A DNA stretch of 8,603 bases, taken from the NCBI GenBank assembly GCA_947461985.1, contig CANHNT010000072.1, positions 1 through 8,603 of the forward strand, read 5' to 3'. Positions 1 to 7,590 of the stretch are shown piece by piece. Position numbers and translations under genes: made by a program. The stretch's first letter is position 1. Each line of letters opens with the position of its first letter. Origin of the DNA: Bacteroidota bacterium (GTDB lineage: Bacteria; Bacteroidota; Bacteroidia; Chitinophagales; Chitinophagaceae). Under the pieces are notes generated by a model. It saw only the letters and a list, made by a program, of their open reading frames with translations, was not told the origin of the DNA and did not search any database.

Positions 1-1
1 C

Positions 2-1861
2 TTTTTATTCTTCGATAAAATGAAAGAAGAAAAAATTAAATTATATGGTTATGAAACCTTAAAACAGTTTAAAATAAATAAATCGAAGCCAACTACTAAA
101 GTTTATATATCGTCTAATTTAGATTGGTTTGATACCGAAATTGACATTAAATTTGGAGAAGAGACCACCACTTTATCAGATATTCAAAAGGCATTAAAAG
201 CAAAACAAAATTATGTTTCCTTAGGCGATGGCAGTTATGGTTTATTGCCAGAAGAGTGGCTGCAAAAGTTTTCATTGCTGTTTAAAATGGCAGAAACCAA
301 AGGTCAAACATTAAAAGTAAGCAAGTATAATTTTACGGTTATTGATGAATTGCATGATTTAATTGATGATGAAGACATTAAAACAGAATTAGAAGAAAAG
401 AAACAAAATTTATTAAACGAAACACCTGATAAATACTCAAATATAGAAATTCCAACAGAGCTAAATGCCACACTAAGACCTTATCAAAAAGCAGGTTTTC
501 AATGGTTGGCTTATTTGGATACCATTAAATGGGGTGGCTTGTTAGCCGATGATATGGGGCTTGGTAAAACCATTCAAACGCTTACGTTTTTACAATATTA
601 TAAAAACAAATATGGCAAATTAAGAGCAATGGTGGTTTGTCCGACTACGCTTTTATTTAACTGGGAAAATGAGATTAAAAAATTTACTCCAGGCATCACC
701 TATTTAATTCAACATGGTCCTACTAGAACATCTCGTGCAGACGAATTAGATAAATATGAAATTATCATTTCTACCTACGGAACCTTGCGAAGTGATGTAG
801 AAATGTTGGTGAATTTAGAGTTTGATTACGTGGTTTTAGATGAATCGCAAACAATCAAAAATCCTACTTCAAAAGTGGCAAAAGCAGCGCAATTAATTCC
901 GAGTAAAAATAGAATTGCATTGAGTGGTACGCCTATGCAAAACAATACGTTTGATATGTATTCTCAAATGAATTTTTTGAACCCTGGTATGTTAGGAACC
1001 AAAGAATTTTTTAAAGAACAATTTGCAAAACCAATTGATAAATTTCAGGAAGTAGAAACGAAACAACATTTACGAAAATTAATTTTCCCGTTTTTATTAA
1101 GAAGAACGAAAGAACAGGTTGCTAAAGATTTACCAGAAAAAACAGAAATTACCTTGTTTTGTGAAATGGGCAAAGAGCAACGCACCATTTATGATATGTA
1201 TCGAAATATGTATCGTTCTCAAATTTTAGGAACCATCGACAATCAAGGAATCGAGAAATCACAATTTGCAATTTTACAAGGTTTAATGAAACTTCGACAA
1301 ATTTGTGATTCTCCTGCCATCTTAAAAGAAGAAACTAAATTGCCAAACCACAGTGTGAAAATTGATGAATTGGTTAGAGAATTAGAAGATAATATGGGCG
1401 ACCATAAAGCCTTAGTATTTTCACAGTTTTTAGGTATGCTTGGTTTAATTAAAGAAAAATTAATTGAAAAAAATATTCCGTATCAATATTTTGATGGAAG
1501 TTTTACAGCTCAACAACGTGAAAATGCAATTAGAGAATTTCAAGATAAAGACGAGTGTAAAGTATTCTTAATTTCCTTAAAAGCCGGTGGTATGGGGTTA
1601 AATTTAACCTCGGCAGATTATGTTTACTTGGTTGATCCATGGTGGAATCCTGCGGTAGAACAACAAGCTATTGATAGAACGCATCGAATTGGGCAAACTA
1701 AAAATATTTTTGCCTACCGATTAATTTGTAAGGATACTGTGGAGGAAAAAATTATGACGTTAAAAGAAAAGAAAAATTCATTAGTAAAGGATATTGTGAG
1801 TGATGATACACACATGATTAAACAATTAACTAAAGAGGACGTTTCCTATTTATTTAGCTAA
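2..1861 (+). CDS. SNF2-family DEAD/DEAH-like helicase, C-terminal part (5' end outside window)
   Basis: ATP-driven double-stranded-DNA translocase of the SNF2 type, cytosolic; its target in the cell is unknown. The frame is open to the left edge, so the ATG at 20 is probably internal. Bacteroidota relatives are usually several hundred residues longer, often with an N-terminal SWIM zinc finger. Counting from that ATG, residues about 1-120 match the SNF2-associated domain that precedes the motor. Both RecA-like lobes are complete: LRPYQ 152-156, Walker A DDMGLGKT 177-184, CPTTLLFNW 207-215, Walker B DESQ 274-277, SGTPMQN 302-308, KALVFSQF 463-470, KAGGMGLNLT 521-530 and the arginine-finger motif QAIDRTHRIGQ 549-559. 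Motif II is DESQ, a small variant of DEAQ/DEAH. No methylase, nuclease or other defence partner lies beside it, so a general transcription or DNA-repair role is as likely as any. The family call is firm, the role is not. Confidence 0.93.
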   Translation, partial: FLFFDKMKEEKIKLYGYETLKQFKINKSKPTTKVYISSNLDWFDTEIDIKFGEETTTLSDIQKALKAKQNYVSLGDGSYGLLPEEWLQKFSLLFKMAETKGQTLKVSKYNFTVIDELHDLIDDEDIKTELEEKKQNLLNETPDKYSNIEIPTELNATLRPYQKAGFQWLAYLDTIKWGGLLADDMGLGKTIQTLTFLQYYKNKYGKLRAMVVCPTTLLFNWENEIKKFTPGITYLIQHGPTRTSRADELDKYEIIISTYGTLRSDVEMLVNLEFDYVVLDESQTIKNPTSKVAKAAQLIPSKNRIALSGTPMQNNTFDMYSQMNFLNPGMLGTKEFFKEQFAKPIDKFQEVETKQHLRKLIFPFLLRRTKEQVAKDLPEKTEITLFCEMGKEQRTIYDMYRNMYRSQILGTIDNQGIEKSQFAILQGLMKLRQICDSPAILKEETKLPNHSVKIDELVRELEDNMGDHKALVFSQFLGMLGLIKEKLIEKNIPYQYFDGSFTAQQRENAIREFQDKDECKVFLISLKAGGMGLNLTSADYVYLVDPWWNPAVEQQAIDRTHRIGQTKNIFAYRLICKDTVEEKIMTLKEKKNSLVKDIVSDDTHMIKQLTKEDVSYLFS

Positions 1862-1875
1862 TTGCTTGATGAATT

Positions 1876-1926
1876 GGAGATTTGAATGAATATTTTACAA
1901 AAAATCGAATTCAAGTTTCTTTTTTG
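1876..1926 (+). terminator. possible rho-independent terminator after the helicase gene
   Basis: Starting 15 bases after the helicase stop, 1876-1887 can pair with 1909-1920. The 12-bp stem includes three G-U pairs and encloses a 21-base loop; a run of T (1920-1925) follows at once. Position and T-run fit a terminator, but the stem is AT-rich and the loop long, so the call is tentative. Between here and the ychF promoter (about 1927-2043) I see only AT-rich sequence without a gene. Confidence 0.35.
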
Positions 1927-2043
1927 CTTCCTTTTAATGTGATAGAAAAATATATCTTGTAAGTAAAAAATATCAGAGGATTAAAATCGTTTGTTTATCC
2001 GTTGCTTTCAATAAAATTATAATAATCATTAAAGTTTGCTTTA

Positions 2044-2076
2044 TTTATGAATAACTATATCAATTCATTACATTTG
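2044..2076 (+). promoter_or_regulatory. putative Bacteroidota-type promoter of ychF
   Basis: TACATTTG at 2069-2076 matches the Bacteroidota -7 box TAnnTTTG completely. Twenty-one bases upstream is TTTA at 2044-2047, three of four bases of the -33 TTTG box. Transcription would begin near 2083, leaving a leader of under 20 bases that is nearly all A and T, without a Shine-Dalgarno sequence, as is common in this phylum. Confidence 0.5.
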
Positions 2077-2100
2077 CATTCTTAAAAAAAATATTCAAAA

Positions 2101-3198
2101 ATGGCTTTACAAGCAGGTATCGTAGGACTTCCAAATGTAGGAAAATCAACCCTTTTTAATGCAGTCAGCAACAGTGCAAAAGCACAAGCAAGTAATTACA
2201 GATTTTGTACGATAGAACCCAATGTTGGTTTAGTAGACGTACCTGACGACCGTTTAAATAAATTAAGAGATTTAGTAATTCCTAATAGAGTAGTGCCTAC
2301 ACAACTTGAAATTGTAGATATTGCCGGCTTAGTAAAAGGTGCTAGTAAAGGAGAAGGTTTAGGAAATAAGTTTTTAGCAAATATTAGAGAAGTGGATGCA
2401 ATTATACATGTCATTAGATGTTTTGAAGATGAAAATGTGTTGCGTGAAGAAGGAATCATTAATCCAATGGGCGATAAAGATATTATCGACACCGAATTGC
2501 AACTAAAAGACTTAGATGGTATTGAACGAAAAATACCTAAAGTAGAAAAATTATCTAAGAATGATCCAAAGGCAAAAGCGGAATTAGATGTTTTGTTGCT
2601 TTGTAAAAAAACATTGGATGATGGAAAAAATATCAGAAGCTTAGGCTTGTCGAAAGAAGATAAATCGGCAATTGCAGATTTAAATTGTTTGACAGACAAA
2701 CGCGTTTTATACATTGCCAATGTAGATGAGGCAAGCATGCACTCGGGTAATAAATTTTCGGAAGCATTAATTGAAGGTGTAAAAGATGAAGGAGCTCAAG
2801 TTATCGTAATGTGTAATAATGCCGAAGCTCAAATTGCTGAAATTGAAAATGAAGAAGATAAACTAATGTTTATGGAAGAGTATGGCATGAAAGAACCTGC
2901 TTTAAATCGTTTAATTCAATCTGCCTATAAATTATTAAACCTTGAAACCTATTTCACAGTGGGGGTGCAAGAAGTAAGGGCTTGGACTATTATGAATGGG
3001 TGGAAAGCGCCTCAAGCGGCAAGCGTTATTCACAATGATTTTGAAAAAGGATTTATTAAAGCAGAAGTTATTTCATACGAAGATTTTATTCAATATAAAT
3101 CTGAAGTAGCTTGTAAAGAAGTTGGTAAATTAAGAATTGAAGGAAAAGAATACATTGTTAAAGATGGCGACATCATGCATTTCAGATTTAATGTTTAA
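2101..3198 (+). CDS. ychF: Redox-regulated ATPase YchF (Obg-family, OLA1 homologue)
   Basis: Cytosolic P-loop NTPase of the Obg branch, known in other bacteria to bind ribosomes, to hydrolyse ATP rather than GTP and to influence stress responses. Visible motifs are G1 GLPNVGKST at 9-17, G3 DIAGLVKGAS at 73-82 and, in the G4 position, NVDE at 207-210. The family's NxxE, in place of NKxD, explains its preference for ATP. A coiled-coil insertion spans about 130-175. The C-terminal TGS domain, about 280-363, holds the family signature around FTVGVQEVRAWT (286-297) and ends in IVKDGDIMHFRFNV. The 365-residue length is full for the family. The start directly follows an A-rich leader and gives the standard short N-terminus before the first strand. 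It has its own upstream promoter, so it is probably transcribed separately from the helicase. It is usually encoded beside pth in gamma-proteobacteria; no pth is here. Confidence 0.98.
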   Translation: MALQAGIVGLPNVGKSTLFNAVSNSAKAQASNYRFCTIEPNVGLVDVPDDRLNKLRDLVIPNRVVPTQLEIVDIAGLVKGASKGEGLGNKFLANIREVDAIIHVIRCFEDENVLREEGIINPMGDKDIIDTELQLKDLDGIERKIPKVEKLSKNDPKAKAELDVLLLCKKTLDDGKNIRSLGLSKEDKSAIADLNCLTDKRVLYIANVDEASMHSGNKFSEALIEGVKDEGAQVIVMCNNAEAQIAEIENEEDKLMFMEEYGMKEPALNRLIQSAYKLLNLETYFTVGVQEVRAWTIMNGWKAPQAASVIHNDFEKGFIKAEVISYEDFIQYKSEVACKEVGKLRIEGKEYIVKDGDIMHFRFNV

Positions 3199-3212
3199 GT
3201 AAATATTTTATT

Positions 3213-3243
3213 TTTGGTCACAAAAATATTTTTATTATATTTA
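3213..3243 (+). promoter_or_regulatory. Bacteroidota-type promoter of the DUF6089 gene
   Basis: TTTG at 3213-3216, a 19-base spacer, then TATATTTA at 3236-3243 (seven of eight to TAnnTTTG). Boxes and spacing match the Bacteroidota housekeeping consensus. The predicted start near 3250 leaves a leader of about 15 bases. It sits in the 66-bp gap after ychF, so the barrel gene can be expressed on its own; no terminator is visible in that gap and read-through from ychF is possible. Confidence 0.6.
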
Positions 3244-3264
3244 CATTAACAAAATTTAAGTAAG

Positions 3265-4110
3265 ATGAAAAAAATAATCATTGGTTCTATATTAACTGCT
3301 GTCAGTTTTTGCAGCAATGCACAACAAAAAAGTAGAGAATTTGGATATAATATTGGAACAAGTAATTATCTAGGAGACCTACAAACAAAAAATAAAACGT
3401 ATAAATGGCCAGGATTTTCGACTGGTATTTTCGTTAAACAAAATTTGAATCCTATGTTCGCTATAAAAGGGTTTATAAATTATGCAAGAATTAGTGGTGA
3501 TGACGCTAAAACATTTTCTCAAAGCCAAATCAATAGAAATTTAAGTTTTAGATCTTTTGTTTTAGAGTGGGGTGTAGTTGGAGAATTAAATTTACTGCCA
3601 TTTAACCGATATACAGAACAAAGAGATAGCAGACATTATAATTTTACACCGTTTTTATATGCTGGATTAAATGTTTTTCATTTTAATCCTAAAACGTATT
3701 ATAATGGTCAATGGATTGCACTTCAACCATTATCAACCGAAGGGCAAAATACAAGTATTAATGCGCAGCGAAATTATAGATTAACTCAAGTTGCATTGCC
3801 TTTTGGATTTGGATTTAAGTTTCAAATAACTCCCGAAATTACCATTGCATATGAAATGGGAGCTAGAAAAACATTTACAGATTACTTAGATGATGTAAGT
3901 ACTAATTACACCGACTTATCTCTTTTAGCTGCAGTAAAAGGAAATTTAGCTGCTGAACTTTCATACCGAGGGGATGAAGTAAAAGGAAATGAACTTACAA
4001 GTTCTTATTTAGGTGAGCAACGTGGAAATTCGAGTAACAAAGATTGGTACTTGATTAACAGTTTTTCAATAAGCTATAAATTGTATAAAAGATACAGTAG
4101 CAGATTCTAA
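3265..4110 (+). CDS. DUF6089 family outer-membrane beta-barrel protein (PorG-like)
   Basis: Predicted outer-membrane beta-barrel. A signal peptide occupies residues 1-19 (KK start, hydrophobic core, cut after SNA before QQ). The mature part shows the DUF6089 landmarks: NYLGDL 34-39, ISGDD 76-80, RNLSFRS 91-97, FHFNPK 138-143, LQPLSTEGQ 153-161 and RKTFTDYLDDVS 201-212. Alternating hydrophobic strands continue to a terminal phenylalanine, typical of barrels recognised by the BAM machinery. In this family the best-known member is PorG, an outer-membrane T9SS component, but Bacteroidota genomes carry several paralogues and most have no proven role. The T9SS link here is therefore an inference, helped only by the T9SS cargo encoded next door on the opposite strand. 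Cys16 is not in a lipobox (VSFC), so it is not a lipoprotein. The length is complete, and the family call is surer than the function. Confidence 0.85.
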   Translation: MKKIIIGSILTAVSFCSNAQQKSREFGYNIGTSNYLGDLQTKNKTYKWPGFSTGIFVKQNLNPMFAIKGFINYARISGDDAKTFSQSQINRNLSFRSFVLEWGVVGELNLLPFNRYTEQRDSRHYNFTPFLYAGLNVFHFNPKTYYNGQWIALQPLSTEGQNTSINAQRNYRLTQVALPFGFGFKFQITPEITIAYEMGARKTFTDYLDDVSTNYTDLSLLAAVKGNLAAELSYRGDEVKGNELTSSYLGEQRGNSSNKDWYLINSFSISYKLYKRYSSRF

Positions 4111-4134
4111 AATCGATATTAAACGAATTATTTT

Positions 4135-4163
4135 AAAAAGTTTCAATTTTATTGAAACTTTTT
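4135..4163. terminator. bidirectional rho-independent terminator between convergent genes
   Basis: A perfect 13-bp inverted repeat, AAAAAGTTTCAAT at 4135-4147 with its complement at 4151-4163, around a TTT loop. The stem has an A-run on its left and a T-run on its right, so it gives a hairpin plus U-tract on both strands. It lies 24 bases after the DUF6089 stop and 3 bases after the stop of the convergent serine hydrolase gene. Confidence 0.85.
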
Positions 4164-4166
4164 TGT

Positions 4167-5477
4167 TTAATGTGAAATAATTATTTTTTGATGACAAACA
4201 ATTTTTTTATCAGAGATAATTCGTAGAAAATAAATCCCATTTTTAAAATCTTTTGTACTGATATTTTCTGTGCTAAAACAGGAAGGTTTTGAGGTTATTT
4301 TATTTCCAAAAATATCAAATAATTCTAGATTAAAATAATTATTTTCATATTTTATTGCAATGTTTTCATGCACAGGATTAGGATAAATGGCAATATTATT
4401 TTTAGTATTATCCGTGTTCAAAGATGAAGGATTACAAACCAGGCGATTCATTTTTTGCCAAATGGTATCATTCAACAAAAAAGATACTTCACCGCCGTCT
4501 GGAGAATTCCCCATTCTAATAAAAACTAAATTTTGACTTGGAACAACATTAATTAATTGGCCATTTTTACCAATAGCAGCAATCATATCAGTTGGTGCAG
4601 CTAGAGCTATCATACTTGAAAAAACTAATTGTGAACTTGGTGCCATAAAGGAAGTTTTCCCATTTAACCACCATAAATAGCCATATGCTTTATTCAATTG
4701 TTGTGATGTATTGGTCATTTGATTAAAGTAATTTGAATCTGATAATATTGGAGTAGAATTCCATTTTCCTTTATTTAAAATTAATAATCCAAAACGAGCC
4801 ATGCTTCTAGGTGTACTCCAAAAAACATTGTCAAATGATGGTTGAACAAACAAGCCAGTCATGCCAGTTGGAGTTTTTAATTTTTGATTGATATAACTAT
4901 TTAATGTTTGACCTGTAGCAGCAGAAATTACATCGTCAAGCAGTGTATAAGGCCCATTGTGATATGCCCAACGAGTTGCTGCATTTGCTTTATATTTTAA
5001 ACAAGTATCAATCGTACAATGATTATCAGTAACGCCATCGTCCAATCCTGAAGTCATTGTTAATTGGTTTTTAATAGTAATATTGTTTTCTTGAGTCAAT
5101 GTGCAATCTGTCCAACCAAGACCTAAATATTGACTCGTTTTGTCATTGATAGATAAATAGTTTTCTTGTTGTGCTATTCCTGTCATAAACGAAGTAATGG
5201 TTTTCCCTGCAGATGCCCAGTACCAAATACTGTCTTTAGTAAATGTTCCGAAATATTTTTCTAAAACTATTTTGCCATCTTTTAATACGATGAAAGCTTT
5301 TGAATTTGCACCTTCCAAATAATTATATAAAGAATCTATTCTATCAGTACACCAACCTAATGTACCAGGAGAAATAGTATCCCATGTAGTTCCTGTTGTT
5401 GGTGGAAAATAAAGTGTTTGAGATTTTGATGAAAATGAAATGAGGATTAAAGTAATAACGAGAATAAATTTTTGCAT
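4167..5477 (-). CDS. Secreted serine hydrolase (beta-lactamase/esterase fold) with T9SS C-terminal sorting domain
   Basis: Exported hydrolase of the class C beta-lactamase/DD-peptidase/esterase superfamily (PF00144 type), expected to cut an ester or amide by way of an acyl-serine intermediate; substrate unknown. Signal peptide about 1-20, ending SKSQ before TLYF. Catalytic SxxK is SAGK 89-92 in the context WASAGKT, the YxN motif is YHN 172-174 followed by GPYTLLDDVI, and the third motif near the C-terminus of the domain is GKNGQ 303-307, where lactamases have KTG. The layout resembles esterases and the 6-aminohexanoate-dimer hydrolase group more than true lactamases. Residues about 362-436, from IAIYPNPV to the end, are a type A T9SS sorting domain, so it should cross the outer membrane through T9SS and stay at the surface or be released. 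Seven cysteines in the mature chain, including C154 and C159, could form disulfides. It follows the TPR-like gene by 49 bp and is likely the last gene of the operon. Confidence 0.9.
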   Translation of the reverse strand: MQKFILVITLILISFSSKSQTLYFPPTTGTTWDTISPGTLGWCTDRIDSLYNYLEGANSKAFIVLKDGKIVLEKYFGTFTKDSIWYWASAGKTITSFMTGIAQQENYLSINDKTSQYLGLGWTDCTLTQENNITIKNQLTMTSGLDDGVTDNHCTIDTCLKYKANAATRWAYHNGPYTLLDDVISAATGQTLNSYINQKLKTPTGMTGLFVQPSFDNVFWSTPRSMARFGLLILNKGKWNSTPILSDSNYFNQMTNTSQQLNKAYGYLWWLNGKTSFMAPSSQLVFSSMIALAAPTDMIAAIGKNGQLINVVPSQNLVFIRMGNSPDGGEVSFLLNDTIWQKMNRLVCNPSSLNTDNTKNNIAIYPNPVHENIAIKYENNYFNLELFDIFGNKITSKPSCFSTENISTKDFKNGIYFLRIISDKKIVCHQKIIISH

Positions 5478-5526
5478 AATAATTTTTTTATTGAGACTAA
5501 ATTAATCATTGAGAGTTAAAATTATC

Positions 5527-7590
5527 TTATTTCATATTAATTCCTTTATCTGAATTTCCAACATTAAAAATATAAAAGCATAGTTGTTTTGGAACCCATT
5601 TCATTGTTGTATTGTCATAAGAAAAGGAGGTAGTAGGAATCAGCATTTCATTTTTATTTTTCACAGCATATTCAATTAAATTCAAATTTCCTTTATGTGA
5701 AAAATGAATGTAAACATCACTAGCTAATTCCGAAATATCTGAAACCCAATTTATATTTGTTGCTTTAAGTTGCTTAATAATTATTTTTTCATTTTCAGTT
5801 TTTTCATTGCTGTGTAAACGCATAGGCATCGCTATTCCGCTAAATGGAACTAAACTAGGATAAGTAGTGTAGAAGAGAGTTACCAGCTTTGAGTCAATTT
5901 TATCATTTAATTCTTTCTCACATATAATAAGGGATTCATACACTCTAGCTAAAAATAATTTTTCATATTCTTGGTCAATGGTAAGGTCATTTAAAATACT
6001 TTCTAAATAGGATTGAGCTTCTTTATATTCTCCCTTCTTCATTAATAATTTTGCTGTAAATAATTTGTAATAGCGTTTAACATGAAATCTTTTTTCTGCA
6101 GCAATTTCTTTTTTAAATCGCTCTAAAAAATAGTTAGTGCTAAAGCCATCAATCAAAGCCCAAACTTCATCAAACGAAATCGTACTTTCTGTCGAAAATA
6201 ATTTGTAAACCACATTATCACGTTCAGGATTGGTAGCAAATTGATTGATAATTAAAAATTGCATTCCGTATTTTTCAATTGTTTTTTGTGCAATTAATCC
6301 AACCGTGTTGGGCGAAAAATACCAGCGTTTATCTAAAAACTTAAGTCGTTCAATTTCTTTAACCTTAATCATTAAATTCATTAAAGCAACGGTAAAGTCA
6401 TAATGACTTTGTCCCAATGTCGTTCCGATATGAATCTCTTTAAATTGCTCAGCTTTTAATGCATATCGTTTTGCAAATTCGATTTGACCATCGTACAATA
6501 AATCTCTTGCCAACGCAATATTGTACCAGCCAAATCCTGGAGTAGAACCATTGGCTTTAATAACTTCCTTCAATTCATTAATACCCACTTTTGGTGCACC
6601 TTTGTATGCATTTATGATAGACGAATAATAAAAAGATTCCTTCATTCGTTTGTCTCCTGCTTCTTCTTTTTTTGCAATAGAATAATATTCTTCGGCTTCT
6701 TTAAATTTTGCTTGAATGGCACAAAACGTAGCGAAGTTATTATTAGGAAATGCAACCGTTTTTCGTAGTTTTTCATAATAATAAGCACCCGATTCGATAT
6801 TTAATTGATAGCTATATAAAACAGATTTATAATGCCAAACACCAGGCATTTTTGTTGCCTCAAAATCAATTGAAAAAATAGTTTTATTTAATTGAGCATC
6901 GCGTTTTATTTTGGTTATGCTGCTGTCTAATAGTTTATTAGCATAGGCTTCATTTTCTTTAATTGAATTTTTTAAAAATGAAAATTTACTATTTGTATAA
7001 AAACGATTACGATGAACGGTCCAAGCTAAATAATTAAATGTTTCTAAATACATTTCATCTTGCAAATTGAGTTTTTTGCAATTTTGAAGCAAAGCCCAAA
7101 GCTTTTGTTGGTCATCTGTATTGCTGTAACAATTCATCAAGCAATAACTCAAATAGTCCCAATCTTTATGGTACTTCATCAATGGAATATAATCCATGAC
7201 ATTGGCTGTTCGAGTACTCAGCTGTTTTTTAAAATCTTTCAGCATCAAATTGGCTGCTTTTTGCAATTGTTCGCCTGCTGCTTTAAAACCCAAATAGTCT
7301 GCCGCATGTTCATATTTATAAGTTCCTTCTAACAGCCAACCCACATAATAGGTGCTATCAATTCGTTTAAATTCTCGTCCACGTGGCAATGCATCTTTGC
7401 TGTTATATTCTACACCTTGTCGTTTTGCATCAATTTCGAAGCGCAAGGCATCTTTACTTTGAGCTTGAAGAGTAAAAGGTTGAAAGTAAAAAAGTAGAAA
7501 GTAGAAAGTTAACTTAAATAAGTAAGTATAAAACTTCCCATCTTGAGGAGGGATTGAGAGAGGTGTCATATTGGGTTTAAATAAAATCAT
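5527..7590 (-). CDS. Exported TPR-like repeat protein of unknown function
   Basis: I do not recognise a named family. The N-terminus has a hydrophobic stretch at about 24-42 and a likely signal peptidase site at LQAQ (41-44), so it is probably exported to the periplasm or outer-membrane face. Most of the rest looks alpha-helical and solenoid-like, with TPR-type helix pairs clearest around 284-306 (AKFKEAEEYYSIAKKEE) and 506-534 (GEYKEAQSYLESIL); many aromatic residues sit in the helices. The last 80 residues look more beta-rich and may be a separate small domain. There are no catalytic motifs and no T9SS tail. The start ATG overlaps the thioesterase stop as ATGA, so translation is probably coupled; ATG at 7569 (Met8) is the only other reasonable start and would leave the same signal. 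Residues about 9-45 are encoded by repeat-like DNA. A scaffold or binding role is plausible but unproven. Confidence 0.75.
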   Translation of the reverse strand: MILFKPNMTPLSIPPQDGKFYTYLFKLTFYFLLFYFQPFTLQAQSKDALRFEIDAKRQGVEYNSKDALPRGREFKRIDSTYYVGWLLEGTYKYEHAADYLGFKAAGEQLQKAANLMLKDFKKQLSTRTANVMDYIPLMKYHKDWDYLSYCLMNCYSNTDDQQKLWALLQNCKKLNLQDEMYLETFNYLAWTVHRNRFYTNSKFSFLKNSIKENEAYANKLLDSSITKIKRDAQLNKTIFSIDFEATKMPGVWHYKSVLYSYQLNIESGAYYYEKLRKTVAFPNNNFATFCAIQAKFKEAEEYYSIAKKEEAGDKRMKESFYYSSIINAYKGAPKVGINELKEVIKANGSTPGFGWYNIALARDLLYDGQIEFAKRYALKAEQFKEIHIGTTLGQSHYDFTVALMNLMIKVKEIERLKFLDKRWYFSPNTVGLIAQKTIEKYGMQFLIINQFATNPERDNVVYKLFSTESTISFDEVWALIDGFSTNYFLERFKKEIAAEKRFHVKRYYKLFTAKLLMKKGEYKEAQSYLESILNDLTIDQEYEKLFLARVYESLIICEKELNDKIDSKLVTLFYTTYPSLVPFSGIAMPMRLHSNEKTENEKIIIKQLKATNINWVSDISELASDVYIHFSHKGNLNLIEYAVKNKNEMLIPTTSFSYDNTTMKWVPKQLCFYIFNVGNSDKGINMK
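7467..7510 (-). repeat. degenerate 7-bp pyrimidine-rich tandem array inside the TPR-like gene
   Basis: On the coding strand the unit ACTTTCT occurs twice in perfect tandem (GTAGAAA at 7494-7500 and 7501-7507 on the plus strand), then decays through ACTTTTTT, ACTTTCA, ACCTTTT and ACTCTTC. The array is in frame and encodes the F/Y/L-rich hydrophobic core of the signal peptide. It is seen directly; that it is a slippage-prone simple repeat is inference. Confidence 0.6.
7534..7565 (-). repeat. GC-richer block with imperfect palindrome, possible dispersed repeat
   Basis: 17 of 32 bases here are G or C, far above the surrounding sequence. Inside it, 7537-7552 (CCCATCTTGAGGAGGG) is an imperfect palindrome with CCC/GGG ends. 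On the coding strand it yields the proline-containing PLSIPPQDGK segment between the start codon and the signal-peptide core. Such blocks beside ACTTTC-type runs resemble dispersed repeats of Bacteroidota genomes, but only one copy is in view, so the repeat status is a guess. Confidence 0.3.

Noticed and set aside
2..1861. SNF2 helicase as part of an anti-phage defence system
   Set aside because: Its visible neighbour is ychF, a housekeeping gene, and no nuclease, methylase or DISARM-type partner is in the window. The left side is not visible.
2196..2738. Long open frame on the minus strand inside ychF
   Set aside because: It lies wholly within the highly conserved ychF gene, is serine- and leucine-rich without motifs, and is a shadow of the real frame.
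3199..3264. Riboswitch or small RNA in the ychF-barrel gap
   Set aside because: Only 66 bp, largely taken up by the promoter boxes, with no stable stem visible.
4167..5477. Beta-lactamase resistance gene
   Set aside because: SxxK and YxN are shared by many esterases; the KNG third motif, GQ context and T9SS surface sorting argue against a periplasmic lactamase.
5497..5504. Possible -7 box (TAATTTAG on the minus strand) before the serine hydrolase
   Set aside because: No TTTG-like -33 box at 19-21 bases upstream; a separate promoter for this gene is not supported, although it cannot be excluded.
7060..7332. Plus-strand open frame of 90 codons with hydrophobic stretches
   Set aside because: Antisense to the TPR-like gene; the hydrophobicity mirrors codons of the real gene and there is no promoter or conserved motif.
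7467..7510. Heptamer run as a CRISPR or phage-type repeat
   Set aside because: Units are contiguous, 7 bp long and without spacers, which fits a simple-sequence tract only.
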